From Capra hircus (taxonomy: Eukaryota; Chordata; Mammalia; Artiodactyla; Bovidae): a DNA stretch of 64,000 nt. The translations under genes and the position numbers were made by a program. The stretch covers positions 77,748,458-77,812,457 of the forward strand of contig NC_030823.1 in the NCBI RefSeq assembly GCF_001704415.2. Direction: 5' to 3'. This document shows positions 35,188 through 47,350 of this stretch, one piece after another. Below the pieces are notes generated by a model. The model saw only the letters and a list, made by a program, of their open reading frames with translations, was not told the origin of the DNA and did no database searches. Every line of letters starts with the position of its first letter. Position 1 is the first letter of the stretch.

Positions 35188-35402
35188 GAAAGTGAAAGTG
35201 TTAGTCACTCAGCCTCAGCCGACTCTTTGCAACCCCATGGACTGTAGCCCACCAGGCTCCTCTGTCCAGGGGGATTCTCCAGGCAAAAATACCACGGGGG
35301 GGACAGGTTGCCATGCCCTCCTCCAAGGGATCTTCCCAATCCAGGGGTCGAACCCAGGTCTCCTAATTGCAGGCGGATTCTTCACCATCTGAGCCACCAG
35401 GG
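35188..35402 (-). repeat. Bov-tA SINE
   Basis: Reverse: AAGTGTTAGTCACTCAGCCT, ACTCTTTGCAACCCCATGGA, GGATCTTCCCAATCCAGGGG, CATCTGAGCCACCAGGG. It has a local G-run insertion near 35297. Confidence 0.9.
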
Positions 35403-35527
35403 TGAGCGTAATCCCAGGTCAGGGTCTCCACTCCTTGTTTCAGGGGGAAGATGTCCGCAGTTTCATTGTTTCTTTCTTCAGTTTGGGAACCAAGTTTCAT
35501 TACTAGTAGTATTGTTATGATTATTAC

Positions 35528-35640
35528 TTTGGCCCCACCCTGCGGCTTGTAGGATCTCAGTTCCCCAACCAAGGATCAAACCCAGGCCCTCAGCAGTCAA
35601 AGCACCAAGTCCTAACCACTGGACCATCAGGAAAATCTCT
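35528..35640 (-). repeat. CHR-2-type SINE fragment
   Basis: Reverse: TGCGGCTTGTAGGATCTCAG, AAGGATCAAACCCAGGCCCT, AGTCCTAACCACTGGACCAT. Confidence 0.85.
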
Positions 35641-35844
35641 GGATCAAAAATTTCCAAACATTAGCCAGATTCTTGGGTGAATACAAAAATCGAGTTTTGT
35701 TTGGGGGAGGGGGCAGGAGGTTAACAGTGAGTTATGAGGATGCTTGAGGGTACTGCAAATGTCCACACAAAGCCCGGAGTTTGACTGGGGGATCAGATGT
35801 AAGGTGTAAGAAAAATAGGAGCTCACGTTGTTTTTAATTGACTT

Positions 35845-35985
35845 TGAAGACAGATCCACGTTCAAGTCCTGTTCCTACCACTTAGCTGTGCAGCCTGAAG
35901 CAAGTTACTCACCCTTTCCTGGCCTGTCTCCTCACCTGTGAATTTACAGCAGCAGCAACTTTTGTGTGTGAGGTTAAATGAGACC
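35845..35985 (+). repeat. MIR SINE
   Basis: TACCACTTAGCTGTGCAGCC, TGAAGCAAGTTACTCACCCT and GTCTCCTCACCTGTGAATTT follow the MIR core in forward orientation. Confidence 0.72.
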
Positions 35986-36021
35986 GCACACTCGAAGCCC
36001 GCGGACGCGCCTATCGCACAG

Positions 36022-36320
36022 TTGGTGTTGCTCACTTGCTCAGTTGTGCCAGACTCTTTGCACCCCATGGACTGCAGCACGCCAGGCCTCCCCATCCTTG
36101 ATTATTTCCCAGCTTGTCCATCGAGTCGGTGATGCCATCCAACCATCTCATCCTCTATCGTCCCCTTCTCTTCCCGTCTTCAATCTTTCCCAGCATCAGG
36201 GTCTTTTCCAATGAGTTGGTCTTTGCTTCAGGTGGCCAAAGTAGTGGAGCTTCAGCTTCAGCACCAGTCCTTCCAGTCAATATTCAGGGTGATCTCCTTT
36301 AGAATGGGCTGGTTGGCTCT
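36022..36320 (-). mobile_element. BovB LINE 3' end
   Basis: Reverse: CCCCATGGACTGCAGCACGC, CATCGAGTCGGTGATGCCAT, CATCAGGGTCTTTTCCAATG, CTTCAGCACCAGTCCTTCCA. Confidence 0.9.
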
Positions 36321-37052
36321 CCTTGCTGTCCAAACAAGTGGTGTGCAGCGGCATGGCATGGAGATATCTCAATAAACGAGAGCTCCTGGGATTGCAGCAT
36401 CATCAGGGGCGTTTTCTTCTCGGACTTCATCACCATCCGCGTCTCTGCATTCCCACCTATTTACTCAGTTCTCTGGAAAACCCATGCAGATGCCAAATAG
36501 CAGGAAAACATTCCCTGGCTTCCATTCCAGCTGAACAGACTCAAGGATAAAAACTTCCAGTTCCCCCACTGGTTTGAACATCTCTGGATGTCTCCTTCCG
36601 ACTGTCTCCTTCCACTTTATTTCACCAGGAAAAAGATGAAGCTCTATCAGCATCCTCGGTGGAGACCAGCTCCCACGTGTGCACAGCAGTCAGACTCAAA
36701 GGGCCCTGGGAAAGTGAGCCAGAGCCCCCCACGGGGCGCGTGTGCACACACACGGCGGCCGTAAAATACAGCACCTGTGTCATTTCTGCTGGCCTCGAGG
36801 TATGAAGAATGGATATAAAATGCCACAGGAGAACTTTTTGAGAGTGTTTGGAGATATTTCTTTTTACAATATTAAGAACAAAAAGATGTTGACGTTTTTT
36901 ACTGCTCCTTTCGTCTTTAGTTATTTTGAAGTCAGGGCTTCAAGTCCAGGACCAAGGAGCCAAGCGGGCAGGTTCGCCTAGGCCTGTGAGATGCTGCCAT
37001 CTAGTGGCCAGTGTGAGCACTACAGAGGGAGGCTGACTGCCCTTTGTCCGCA
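36321..37052. other. Intergenic, no gene seen
   Basis: Unique sequence between two reverse BovB copies. No coding frame of interest. Confidence 0.45.
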
Positions 37053-37490
37053 CGTTCAATTCAGTTCAGCCACTCAGTCGTGTCCGACTCTTTGCCACCC
37101 CATCGACTGCAGCACGCCAGGCTTCCCTGCCCATCACCAACTCCTGGAGTTTGCTCAGACTCATGTCTATCAAGTCAGTGATGCCATCCAACCATCTAAT
37201 TCTCTGTTGTCCCCTTCTCCTCCCGCCTTCAATCTTTCCCAGCATCAGGGTCTATTCCAAGAGTCAGTTCCTTTCATCAAGTGGCCAAGGTATTGGAGTT
37301 TCAGCTTCAGCATCAGTCCTTCCAATTAATATTCCAATAATATTCAGGACAGATTTCCTTTAGTATGGTCTGGTTTGGTCTCCTTGCTGTCCAAGGGACT
37401 CTCAAGAGTCTTCTCCAACACCACAGTTCAAAAGCATCAATTCTTCAGTGCTCAGCTTTCTTTATAGTCCAACTCTCACATCCATCAAGT
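37053..37490 (-). mobile_element. BovB LINE 3' end (longer copy)
   Basis: Reverse: TCGTGTCCGACTCTTTGCCA, TCTATCAAGTCAGTGATGCC, GGCCAAGGTATTGGAGTTTC, then GAGTCTTCTCCAACACCACA and AAGCATCAATTCTTCAGTGC. It extends further into the element than the other reverse copies. Confidence 0.9.
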
Positions 37491-37727
37491 TCTAGGTTAT
37501 TTGGCAAACCTGTGACCTGCGCTTCACCAATACTGCCACTAATTGTATGCCACTAGTACTGCCATTCCTCAGGCCTCGAGTGAATCTTCACTTTCCTCAG
37601 TAGGGAAAGGACAAATGAGCCGCAATAAAACTCTTAGATTGTTTAGGCTGAAGGGTGAAGGGCTTTCTTAGTGTGTTTGTTTGGATGCATGTTTGAGCAG
37701 AAAGAAAATCCAGCCTTTATTTATCTA

Positions 37728-38107
37728 TTTATTTTTTTGCCCACCTCACAGCATATGGCTTTTTCTTTCTTCTTCTTCTTCCTTTCTTTTTCAGGGCATA
37801 CGGCTACCCCAGTGGCAAACAGTGGTAAAGAGACCACGTGCAATGCGGGAGACGCAGGAGATACGGGTTCGATCCCTGGGTCGGGCAGATCCCCTGGAGG
37901 AGAGCATGGCAACCCACTCCAGTATTCTTGCCAGGAAAATCTCACGGACAGAGGAGTCTGGTGGGCCACAGTCCACGGGTCACAAGGAGTCGGACACGAC
38001 TGAGGGGACTGAGCGCCCGGTCACAGCACATGGGGTCCACGTCCCCAGACCAGCTCTTGAACCGATGAGCCCTGCACTGAACCACTGGACCACCAGGGCA
38101 GTCCCAG
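37728..38107. repeat. Bov-tA SINE inserted in a CHR-2 SINE
   Basis: A forward Bov-tA (about 37798-38016: CCCCAGTGGCAAACAGTGGT, ACGGGTTCGATCCCTGGGTC, GTCGGACACGACTGAGGGGA) lies between reverse CHR-2 pieces. These are TTTTTTTGCCCACCTCACAG at 37732 and CCCTGCACTGAACCACTGGA at about 38069. Bov-tA is therefore the later insertion. Confidence 0.75.
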
Positions 38108-39984
38108 AAAACCCAGGCTTTCACCCTATAAACATTGGAAGAAGCAGCACAGATCCACTCTTTGGAGATGTGAGAGGCGGGCGCGCTCTGTGTGGATTCT
38201 GGGACTTCGCAAACCCTGAGGATGCATGAACATGTGTGATCAACAGGGCACAGACGACCGTCTCCACGCCTGGACAGCCCGCCGGGAGCTCTTCCCCTGG
38301 CGTCCCCCGCGGCTCCCACAGCAGCCCCGCAAGCTCTGCTCCGCCCTCCCAGAGGCTCGCGTGGCTGCAGTCACACGGCCACGAGGTGAGGACTCAGAAC
38401 CGGGGGTCCATCCTCCCAGAGGCAGACACCCCTGCGTCCCGTGGGCTGCCGGGTCTCAGCTGCAGACAGTGCCGTCACGTCACAGCTGCTCAGCACACGC
38501 CCGGGTACAGGCGAGCGAGTGGGTGAACGAGCCCTCCAGCAGAAGACGCCCAGGCTCACCAGTGTCGGGTGTCCCTTCCTCCCGGGTCACGCCACGAGAC
38601 GGCAGTTTTTGTCTCCTTTGCAGTGAATGCGACCAGCGACCAAATTCTGGCCGGTGGAAGCACTATGTCCAGGCCTGGCCAACGGAAACCGCCCCTCCTT
38701 TTCTCTCCCCTCTGCAGGCTGAAAGGAGGGGCTCTGAGAACCTAAAGGAGGGTGGGGCGCCCAAGGGGTGGGGGCTGGGACCCTGAGTGGCTGCGTGAAG
38801 CAGAGTCCTGCCCCCCGCTAGACTGCAAGAGGGTGAGAAAGCAAGAGGGCTGTAGTGTGGGCCACACAATCCGAGTCCTGTCTGTGAGCAGTGAGTCCAC
38901 CCAGACCAATGAGACTCCACGGCAGTCCTTTTGAAGTCATAAACTCTGCCTTTTCCGTACAAGAAAGACATCCTACGTTGCTGTCATTTTAAGTTAAACC
39001 TCCCATGACTGAATAAAGAACTCAAGCTTTACGCTTATAATTAATTCACACCCTCATGGGAGAGTCTTTATTAAATCAGAGAAGCTTAAAGGGAGTTGAT
39101 TCTCTCTTTCTTCTTCTGAGGTTTTCACTGAATGAACCCAAAGGAGAAAGTGTGATCTCCAAAGTGGCGTGAACGGCTGAAGCTTCCATCCACGTTTAAG
39201 GCTGCCCAAGAGGTCAGCTGTGTTGCATGAACGCACCATCCGCCGTCTACCTGCAGACCCAGGCCTCCGACTCTGACTCAGCTGCGTGAGCCACGCTTGA
39301 CCTCTCTGATGACGCATCAACCCACAGGGTGGGGGCTGAGGGGACAAAGCACAAGGCCGGGTGGCTGTGTTCACACCAACGGAACCCCACACACACCTGC
39401 GCTGGGGGCCCTCTAGGTCACCTTGGAAACACAGGCACGCATGGGCCAGGCACTGCGTTTACACCAAAGCCGCTCTAACACACCTGCGCAGTGGGGCGTG
39501 CGCCTGCCCACTCACCTCCCTGGAAGGCTGCAAGGCTTCTACTGACACATCTTCCCCTTTCTGATTGTTCTGATAAGGAAGTAGCTCCTGCTCAATGTGG
39601 CTTACCCGCCTCTCATCTCGGGTCATCTGCCTACAGGGGCCCTCGTCTTGGATTGGAATCAAAATGCAGCTGAGAGCAGAAGCCTCGTGGAGAAAGACTA
39701 CGTCCATTAGCTCATGGGCCCCTGAAATTCAAACGCAATACCGCCATTTGACCAGACTATCCTAACAACTATCTGAGAAAACAGACAGCTGAGGATGGTT
39801 CGGAAGTTTTGCCAGAAAAGAAAAGTGAAGGAGGATTCGCCTGATTGAAACCAACAGGCCGCTCCGCTTTTGGTTTTGTTTTTTTCTTTCTTTTTTTTTT
39901 TTGCCACTGAAGACAGCGCTGATAGACTGCGGACTCCAAGTTCGCGACATCTGATGCCTCTTCCTGGTTCTTTAAAAATAGGAG
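38108..39984. other. Intergenic, no gene seen
   Basis: GC-rich at the left (38230-38600), then mixed. The 186-codon frame at 38226-38786 overlaps other open frames and has no domain. A T-run lies at 39891-39902. Confidence 0.45.
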
Positions 39985-40105
39985 AGGGAATTTCCTGGTG
40001 GTCCAGGAGTCGGCGCTTTCACTGCTGGGGCCTGGGTTCCATCCCTGGTGGGGGACTAAGAGCCCACAGGCCAGGAGGAACGGCCAAGGAAGTAAAGAAT
40101 AAGTA
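39985..40105 (+). repeat. CHR-2-type SINE
   Basis: Forward: GAATTTCCTGGTGGTCCAGG, GGGTTCCATCCCTGGTGGGG, AAGTAAAGAATAAGTAAAA tail. Confidence 0.85.
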
Positions 40106-40387
40106 AAACAGGTGTCCGAGAAGGTGGGGCGGTTAAAGGGAGCGTGAGAGAGGCACATTTGCAGATGCAGCACCAACAGCCGGCTGCTCCGGACCTGTCG
40201 AAGGCTCAGCTCTGGAATTCAGCCTCCCCACTGCCGCACATGCCAGACCCCTGCCTGGGCAGCTCCCTGTGTTTGCCCATGGAAGGTCTGAACCTGCTGG
40301 CTCCCTGCTCGCCTCACCGGGAAACCACCCTTGCCTTCCCTCAGCTAATCCCTTTGCCTTCCCTCAGCTAATCCCTTTCCAGCCCAC

Positions 40388-40625
40388 TTTGTGGTTCAGT
40401 CGCCCAGTCGTGTCTGCCTGTTTTCAAGCCCGTGGACCGCAGCACGCCAGGCCTCCCTGTCCTTCACCATCTCTCAAAGTTTGTCTAAGTCCACGTTCAT
40501 CGCATCGGTAATGCCATCAAGCCATCTCATCCTCTAACACCCTCTTCTTCTGCCCTCGGTCTTTCCCGGCGTTAGGGACTTTTCCAGTGAGTCAGCTATT
40601 CGCGTCAGATCACCAGTCCACTTAG
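40388..40625 (-). mobile_element. BovB LINE 3' end, diverged
   Basis: Reverse: GTTCAGTCGCCCAGTCGTGT, GCAGCACGCCAGGCCTCCCT, TCGGTAATGCCATCAAGCCA, TTTTCCAGTGAGTCAGCTAT. Confidence 0.85.
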
Positions 40626-40639
40626 ATTCAAAAGCGTAC

Positions 40640-41010
40640 ATGATTCTATCAGCCGCACAAAATGACTTGCCCCACCATTACCCTTTGATGCTTCGCTTGT
40701 GATAGCGAAAGATGGCAGCAACCCAAATGTCGATTTATGAGGAATTTGTTAGCTAAATTTTGGCTCAAACAGAGGACTTCCATGCAGCCATAAAATGGAA
40801 TCAGGAAGCTCTTTGCAAAGTGATTTTGAGATGATTTCCAGGATCCTGTTACATGAACAAAGTTGAGTGTCAAAAGAATGCACCAACTGATTTAAAAAAG
40901 AAAAATTAAAACACGCCTGGATTTGCTTGTCAATGCATAAAATACCTACAGGAGGACCCATAAGAAACTGAAACTCTGGGTGACTGGGGTGCAGGGTGGG
41001 AAGAGGGATT
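40640..41010 (+). repeat. Older L1 3' region fragment
   Basis: Forward: GCAACCCAAATGTCGATTTA, TTCCATGCAGCCATAAAATG, GAATCAGGAAGCTCTTTGC and ATGATTTCCAGGATCC follow the end of the L1 3' region. Confidence 0.65.
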
Positions 41011-42744
41011 TTAAGCAGACGTTATTTGGTGCCTTTTGGACTTCGAACCTGGTGAGTGAGTTGCTTCATCAGAAAATAGATTTAACACCTTCACTGGTGA
41101 CAGCGTAAGAGGCTTTGTCCAGGGACTGAACACAGTGATCACACAGACACGGCCCCCACCCACCAGGAACCTGAGACAGAATCAGCTCCTAGTGACAGGA
41201 GAGGTCCCCAGACCCAGTTGGGGGGGGGGCCCCAGGTCACAAGGCCGCCGAGGCTCGGAATGCTGACCTCTGCCCTCTGCCCTGCGGTCCCTCTGGACTC
41301 GTGGGTGTCCACGTGTCATGAATTAGTCCAGGTCCATTTTCTTTCCCTGACAACCCGACCTGATCTGCTTCGTCCTCCTAAAGGAAAGCAGCCCACGGTG
41401 TGCGAGCAGGAAGCGGGTTCGTCTCCGCAGTGAGAGGAGACGCGGCTTCTCCGAGACGCCCTATCTGCAGCCGCCAGAGCTGAAGGCCCCGCAGCCGCGA
41501 GAACCTGCGGGCGCCTCCCAGGGGCTCGGGGACCCCGCGGCTCGCTTCCTGCAACCCCCCTGCCGCCCTCAGGCCTCGGGGAAGATCTGGACTAATTAGG
41601 ACTTTTGGAGGAGGCGCGCTCAGTGTGAGAAATGGGCTATGAACAGTTTACAACACACGCGGCCCCTCGCCTGGGCTCTCCTGACACGCCAGCCTCGGCC
41701 CGCGCCCCGCACATCCCCGGAGAAAACGGACTTTCCGGGCGGCGCCGCCAGGGCCTGCAGGCCCCGAGCCGAAGACCTGCTCGTGTGCTCCGAATGAAGA
41801 CACTTCGGTGGTGTCTTTAAAAGTACTTAACAGGAAAGGATTCGTGAAATGTAAAACAGTAAACCAGAAAAGCAGCATGCTGCCCAAACCTGGTGTGTGT
41901 AAAAAGACCCGCCTTATTATTCGTCACGTTTCAGAGCAGTTATTATTTCTGTGCAGTAAGGACGACAGGTGATATTTATTTTCTTTACTGCCTCGACTTA
42001 TCTTACATTTTTACAAAAAACCTTCTTATATTTGTATGATCAGACCAAAAAAAAAACTCGATCCTTAGAAAAATGTAGGCGAGATGTGGGGGCCATAAAG
42101 TTTAGCAAGAAGTTCAGCAGCTCCAGGGGGCTGAATCCAAGATACTCCATTTGCTAGAGCCCTGCCCCCCTGCGGGTGAGGGTCCCTGTGCTCTCAACAC
42201 TCTCGAGAGGACACGGTCCGCGGCGGGGGCTCCTGGGCAGCTGTGGTCAGCGGCTCCCCCACACCCTGTACCCTGGAGGTGGGGACAGTGGCCGGCCTGG
42301 CCCTCTGGACGGACCAAGACCCGCTGGTGGACTGCTAAGAGAACAACGCTGATGGACGGTCAACGGCACGTCGACACAGCCTCTTATCCTCTCTTTGCTG
42401 ACCATTGTCCCAACCGGCTTTTCCATCCTCCTCTGCAGATCCCAGCACTGGGGCCAAGGGGCCTTTGCTGGTTCCCGGGACCCTCAGCAGAGCTGGGCAG
42501 CCCGGAGCCCCAGCGGCTTCTGGATGTCCCGCCTACACAGTCGGGACCCTGGAGCAAGCACCGCAGACCTCAGTGTGGGAGGAACTTGCAAGCTGGCGGC
42601 TGGGGGAGGCCCTGTCTAGGCGCTGTGGAGGGCGCAGTGCGAGGAGGCCGCCAGGAAGAAGCAGGAAGTGTGGGGAGGGAAGAGGCGGAATAGGACAAAA
42701 GTTTGAAAAGCTCAGCCTTTTCTCTGGACGTTGGCCTCTGTTTA
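41011..42744. other. Intergenic, no gene seen
   Basis: Locally GC-rich near 41400-41770 and 42140-42650, with open frames on both strands that do not resemble known proteins. A short CpG-rich stretch near 41510-41540 is too small to call an island. Confidence 0.45.
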
Positions 42745-43012
42745 TTTACCCTTCATCCTCTGTCGTCCCCTTCTCCTCCTGCCTTCAGTCTTTCCCAGCA
42801 TCAGGATCTTTTCCAGTGAGTCAGTTCTTCCCATCAGGTGGCCAAAGGATTGGAGTTTCTGCTTCAGCATCAGTCCTTCAGTGAATATTCAGGACTGATT
42901 TCCTTTAGGATGGACTGGTTGGATCTCCTTGCAGTCCAAGGGACTCTCAAGAGTCTTCTCCAACACCACAGTTCAAAAGCATCAATTCTTGGACTATAAA
43001 GAAAGCTGAAAG
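42745..43012 (-). mobile_element. BovB LINE 3' fragment
   Basis: Reverse: TTCATCCTCTGTCGTCCCCT, CATCAGGTGGCCAAAGGATT, GGACTGGTTGGATCTCCTTG, CACAGTTCAAAAGCATCAAT. It lacks the extreme 3' end seen in the other copies. Confidence 0.88.
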
Positions 43013-43352
43013 CAGAAGAATTTACCCTTCGCTTCTGTACAAAACTTGACAATTTAATAATTATTGTTGTTCTATTGTTGGGTATATGTTCATGAATTTA
43101 TAAGTAGAAAACAATTTTTGAGACTTGAAGGACTAATCCATAGAAAACTATGTATAGTAAAAATTAATTTTTTTTAAATTAAAAAACTGAACAATTTAGA
43201 AACACTTGGATTCTATCAAATAAGATAGAACAAAATGAAGTCCCGTCCTGGTTGTCTGTCTTTTCACTCTAGTGCTTTGCCAAGTTTCTGATTTGGGGGG
43301 GTGTGCCCCGCTGTGATCACACTGCCTGGGGACACAGAAGCTAGCAGCGGGG

Positions 43353-43545
43353 ACTTCCCTGATGCCCAGTGACTAAGACCTCACTCTCCCAAGGCAGTTT
43401 GGGTTCGATCCCTGATCAGGGAACTGGATCCTGCAGGCCCCAACCAAGACCGGAGATCCCGCATGCCGCAACTAAGACCCAAATTAATCAATCAAATTAT
43501 TGATTGAGTGGCCAAATTAATCAATATTTTTTTAAAAAGCAGTGG
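43353..43545 (+). repeat. CHR-2-type SINE
   Basis: Forward: GACTTCCCTGATGCCCAGTG, GGTTCGATCCCTGATCAGGG, CGCATGCCGCAACTAAGACC, then an AATTAATCAATCAAATTATT tail. Confidence 0.88.
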
Positions 43546-45934
43546 CAGCCAGCGGCAGCTGAGAAGCTGTCATTTCTGACCCTGGGAAGCTGGAGGGGGC
43601 ACCTCTTGAAGAACAGCATCAGAGCCGGGAAGGGTCTGGTGGGCACCCCAAGCCTCACCAGGACCAGCACTGGTTCCCCCAAAGCTGCTTCATGACCTGG
43701 GGCCCTCCCTTTTCTCTACACAAACCTGTTCTGAAGTCAGCTCTATAGACCAAGAGGCGAAGGCAAACCCCGGAGTTCTCGGGTTCCCCGGTGCACGCTC
43801 TCACGGAAGGGCATCCCTGCAAAGGCCTCTTCCCCACATGCTCCTGTGATGCTGTGCGCTCACGGCTCAGGGGACAATCCAGGAGCCAAGTCTCTTTGCA
43901 TAAACCACTGCAGCTCTAAAGGAGACCATTCCTGCTGGAGGATTTAGAAAATACCCCAGGAGTCAAGCATCCATTACGTCACAGCGCGAGCATGTTCCAA
44001 CGGCTATTACCAGGATTATGCTTGGGGGCCGGCAGATTAAAGGGTGTCAGCCCCAATACTTCACGTTCTGCTTGAGAGAAAGGCAAGGAAACCAGCCGCT
44101 GAGAAAGCAGCCCCCTACCTGCTGAGTCAACTGCAAGCGCATTACTGTGCTTATTCTCAAGCCTTCTGTGATGAGAGGCAAAACAAAACAAAGAGAAAGG
44201 AAACACTAGCCGTTTCTGTTACAGAAACCAGTGAACTTTCTGATAATTACCTGTGTACTTTGCAGGCAAAGACACTAACCTAGAAAATGCTAAGCATATG
44301 TAAAGTAGACGTGAACCTTCGGAAGGGCTCATGTGTTTCTGGCCGATCACGCGACCGACAAGGTCCGAGTGTATCCAGGTGTCTCCAGACGCGTGGTAAC
44401 TTCGCTCCCTGACAGTGTTTCTTGGAAATGTCTCGTGAACTTTAATTAGACTTGACATTTTGTATGTATTTTCCCGCAGTATTTTCTGAGTCTTGGTATA
44501 TAAATATGTGAATCCGCGACCACTCTTCAATGCCAAAGCAGCAATGTGCTTCCAAGGGCCATGTGACTAAGCTTTTAGACCCAGGTGGGAGTAATTGCTA
44601 TAAACCTGAATACGCCCTTACAATGATCTAAAGCAAATGCGTGGGATAGCACTGCTCCCAGTGCTGGGTCACAGGACAAGGAAACAGGGCCGGGGACACA
44701 TTCATGCCTCAACAGACAGTGGGGTGGGGGTTTAGGGCAACTCCTGCAACACACAGGGGGATGGAGGCCCCTGGCCGCCCAGAGCCGGGAGCGCGGCTCA
44801 TCCCCACCAGCCGAGTGCTGGCCACTCAGTCACCTGCCAGGAGCTGGTGGAAGCCATGCTCGTGTGAATCAGCCTGGGAGCGCCGCTCGGGAGGCCTGCA
44901 CCCCGACAGCGCTGGGCCCCAGCACCTCTGCTCTGACCTGGAGTTCTAGAAGCCAGGCCTGGAGCGGTCACGGCCTGCTGCGTGGCCCTGGGTCACGGCC
45001 CCCAGGTCTGGTCTGGAACTGGATTCAGAACTGTCCGTGGCCCCACAGGCTGGGTCTAGAGACTCACAGGGCAGGCCTTCCACAGCCCCTGTTTACAGAA
45101 GTAAATCCCACTCCTCCATGTACCCATGAGACAGACTGCTCTAGGGGCCAAGGAGGTGGGGATCTGGGGGTGAGGCTGGGCAACCCTGATTCCCCACGGC
45201 GTCAGGTCCCTGCCTTGGGTGCTGTCTCTTTGCACAAGGAGGCTGGTCCCCGTGACAGGGTCTGGCCGCTGGCAGGGTCCCAGCAGGAGCCCCTAGGCAG
45301 TAAGAAGAACCAGTGCACAGAGCCCTGCCCCGGACAGGAGCAGTGGAGGCCCGGGGGCGGAGGCGCTTCCCTGCACCCCTCCCGGCACCTGCTGCCAGCC
45401 CGTCGTCTTTGGCTTTCTTCCCTCTTGTCCTCCGACGTCTCCTCTCTTTGCCCTCCCTCCCTCCCCGCACCCCCTCCACTGCCCCTTCTCTCCTCCCTGT
45501 CTCTCTGGTGGCAGGTGCACCTTGGTGCCCCCTGCCTTCCTGGGGGCCTGGCCCAGGACACCCAGGAGGCACCCGAGGGGAACCACCGGGCAGCCCCGCC
45601 CTCTGGTCCCCCACCCTCTGGCCTCCCAGGATGGGACGGCTGGGGGTGGGGGAGACGTGGGAAGTCCCAGCTCTCAGCACCCCCGGCATGTCTGAGCTGC
45701 AGTGTCTGTTTGTTTCCTTTATTAAAGTGTGTTTTTATCTTAGAAAAGCTGTAGGCCACTTATTTTACAGAAGGTCCCTCGATGTGGATCTGTCAAACGT
45801 GTCTCCATGACAGAGTCAAGTCCCGCAGGTCGGGCAGGGTGACCGCCGAAGCGGCGCTGTGTTTCCAGTGGGTCGTGTCAGAGGCACACGATGTGCATTC
45901 AGTTGGTGAGGTGGACTTTAATCTCTCTTTAAAA
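43546..45934. other. Intergenic, no gene seen; GC-rich right half
   Basis: 44700-45700 is GC-rich, and a 296-codon plus frame (44864-45754) overlaps 182- and 185-codon minus frames. None resembles a protein. An ATTAAA at about 45721 on the plus strand could be a poly(A) signal of an unannotated transcript, but nothing else supports one. Confidence 0.4.
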
Positions 45935-46220
45935 AAACACTATTTCCTTTCGATCGCGCTGGGTCTTTGTTGCTGCCTGTGGGCGCTCTAGTCACGGTGC
46001 TTCCCTCGTGGAGCCCGGGCTCTCGCTGCACGAGCCTCAGTAGCTGTAGTGCGCGGGCTCAGTGGTTGTGTCTCGAGGGCCCTGGAGCGTGCGGGCGTCA
46101 GGAGCTGTGCAGGGCTTAGTGGTTCCTCCTCAGCGTGTGGAATCTTCCCGGACCAGGGGTCGACCGGTGTCCCCTGCGTTGGCAAGTGGGTTCTTAGCCA
46201 CTGTGCCACCAGGCAACTCC
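45935..46220 (-). repeat. Long CHR-2 SINE
   Basis: Reverse, nearly full length: TCGCGCTGGGTCTTTGTTGC, CGAGCCTCAGTAGCTGTAGT, GGAATCTTCCCGGACCAGGG, GCCACTGTGCCACCAGG. Confidence 0.88.
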
Positions 46221-46869
46221 AGATTTGACCTCTTGCTTCAGGTGGTATCTGCTACTTTTCTCCACTGTGAGATTATTATTTTCCATTTTTAATTAAGAAG
46301 CAATTTGCGGGGAGATAATTTGAAACATCCTGTTCATCAAACTTCGGCCCACTGACTTAGCACCCACAGTGATTCTTGCTTGAGTCAGTTATTACCCCGT
46401 TTACTGTATCCCAGTTTTAGTTGGTATTCTGCTACAAGGAAGAGTTTTCCCTTCTTTTTCTTTCACACACTTACTTATTTGGTTACATCAGGATGGACAT
46501 TCTCCTTCATCCAAGCGGGTTATAATCGCTTGGTGTCACTATTTATTTGATGTTCAGATTGTCTTAGGTTTGGCTGATTGGAGTCTTTGCAGGACTCCTT
46601 TCACCCTGCCGCCTGGGCCCCACACCTGGACTCCAGTCTTCTCCCTCCATCCCCTACGTCCTCCCTCCACGAGGTCACCACATCCGGTCCATTTGCCCCC
46701 CTGAACGTTTCTAGGACGCACTGACTGTCCAGCTGACAGTGAGTGACCCCGGCCCAGGCGTGCTGGTGCCCACCCCCCAGCCACCCCACCCCACGCCGCC
46801 TCCCACACCGAGGGACGCTCCTAGAGTCCAAGTTTGAGATCTTTTCCCGGCTTAACCGCGCAAGAGCCA
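46221..46869. other. Intergenic, no gene seen
   Basis: AT-rich to about 46560, then C-rich approaching the CpG island. No repeat recognised. Confidence 0.45.
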
Positions 46870-47350
46870 GGCTGTGGGGCCAGGTCTCTCCGATGGCCCA
46901 TGAGACGCCCCGCCCCAGGCCCCGCCCTTCCCGCCTGGCCCCGCCCCGGGCCCCGCCTCCAGCAGGCGCGCACGCGCAGTTCCTGCAGCGGCTTTCACTC
47001 CGCCCAGACCCGGCCAACCGCCCCCGCGTCCCAGGCCAGACCTCGCCCGTCTCAACCTGCGCGTGGGGGGCCTGCGGCCCGGCACCGGCCACTGCGCCGC
47101 ACCGCTGCGGTGACCCACCGTCCCCTCCCGAAGGCCCGCGGCCGCTGTCTCCCGGCGTCTCGGGGCCCGGCCCGCCCGTCACCAGCACTCAGGGAACAAG
47201 ACGGAGAGACCTCCAGATCTGGGGGCCGGGCAGGACCGGACGGCGGCGGAGGAGGAGGGAGGTTCCCGTGTCACCAACCCGAGGCCGGGGGCACGGCCCG
47301 CGCGGCCCGCGCCCGCTGAGCCCCGCGAGGCTGGCGGCGGGAGTGAGCCA
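46870..47350. promoter_or_regulatory. CpG island with GC boxes, just 3' of KIF14
   Basis: A dense CpG-rich block, in contrast with the CpG-poor flanks. Between 46907 and 46965 there are several GC boxes (CCCCGCCC, CCCCGCCCC), followed by GCGCGCACGCGCAG at 46967-46980, which resembles an NRF1 site. No TATA box is clear. Promoter function is inferred from composition only. Long Pro/Arg-rich open frames on both strands (for example 46743-47483 plus) are expected from the base composition. Confidence 0.55.

Noticed and set aside
44864..45754. 296-codon plus-strand open frame as a protein gene
   Set aside because: Low-complexity Pro/Leu/Ser-rich translation, with equally long frames on the opposite strand. 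This is typical of GC-rich noncoding DNA.
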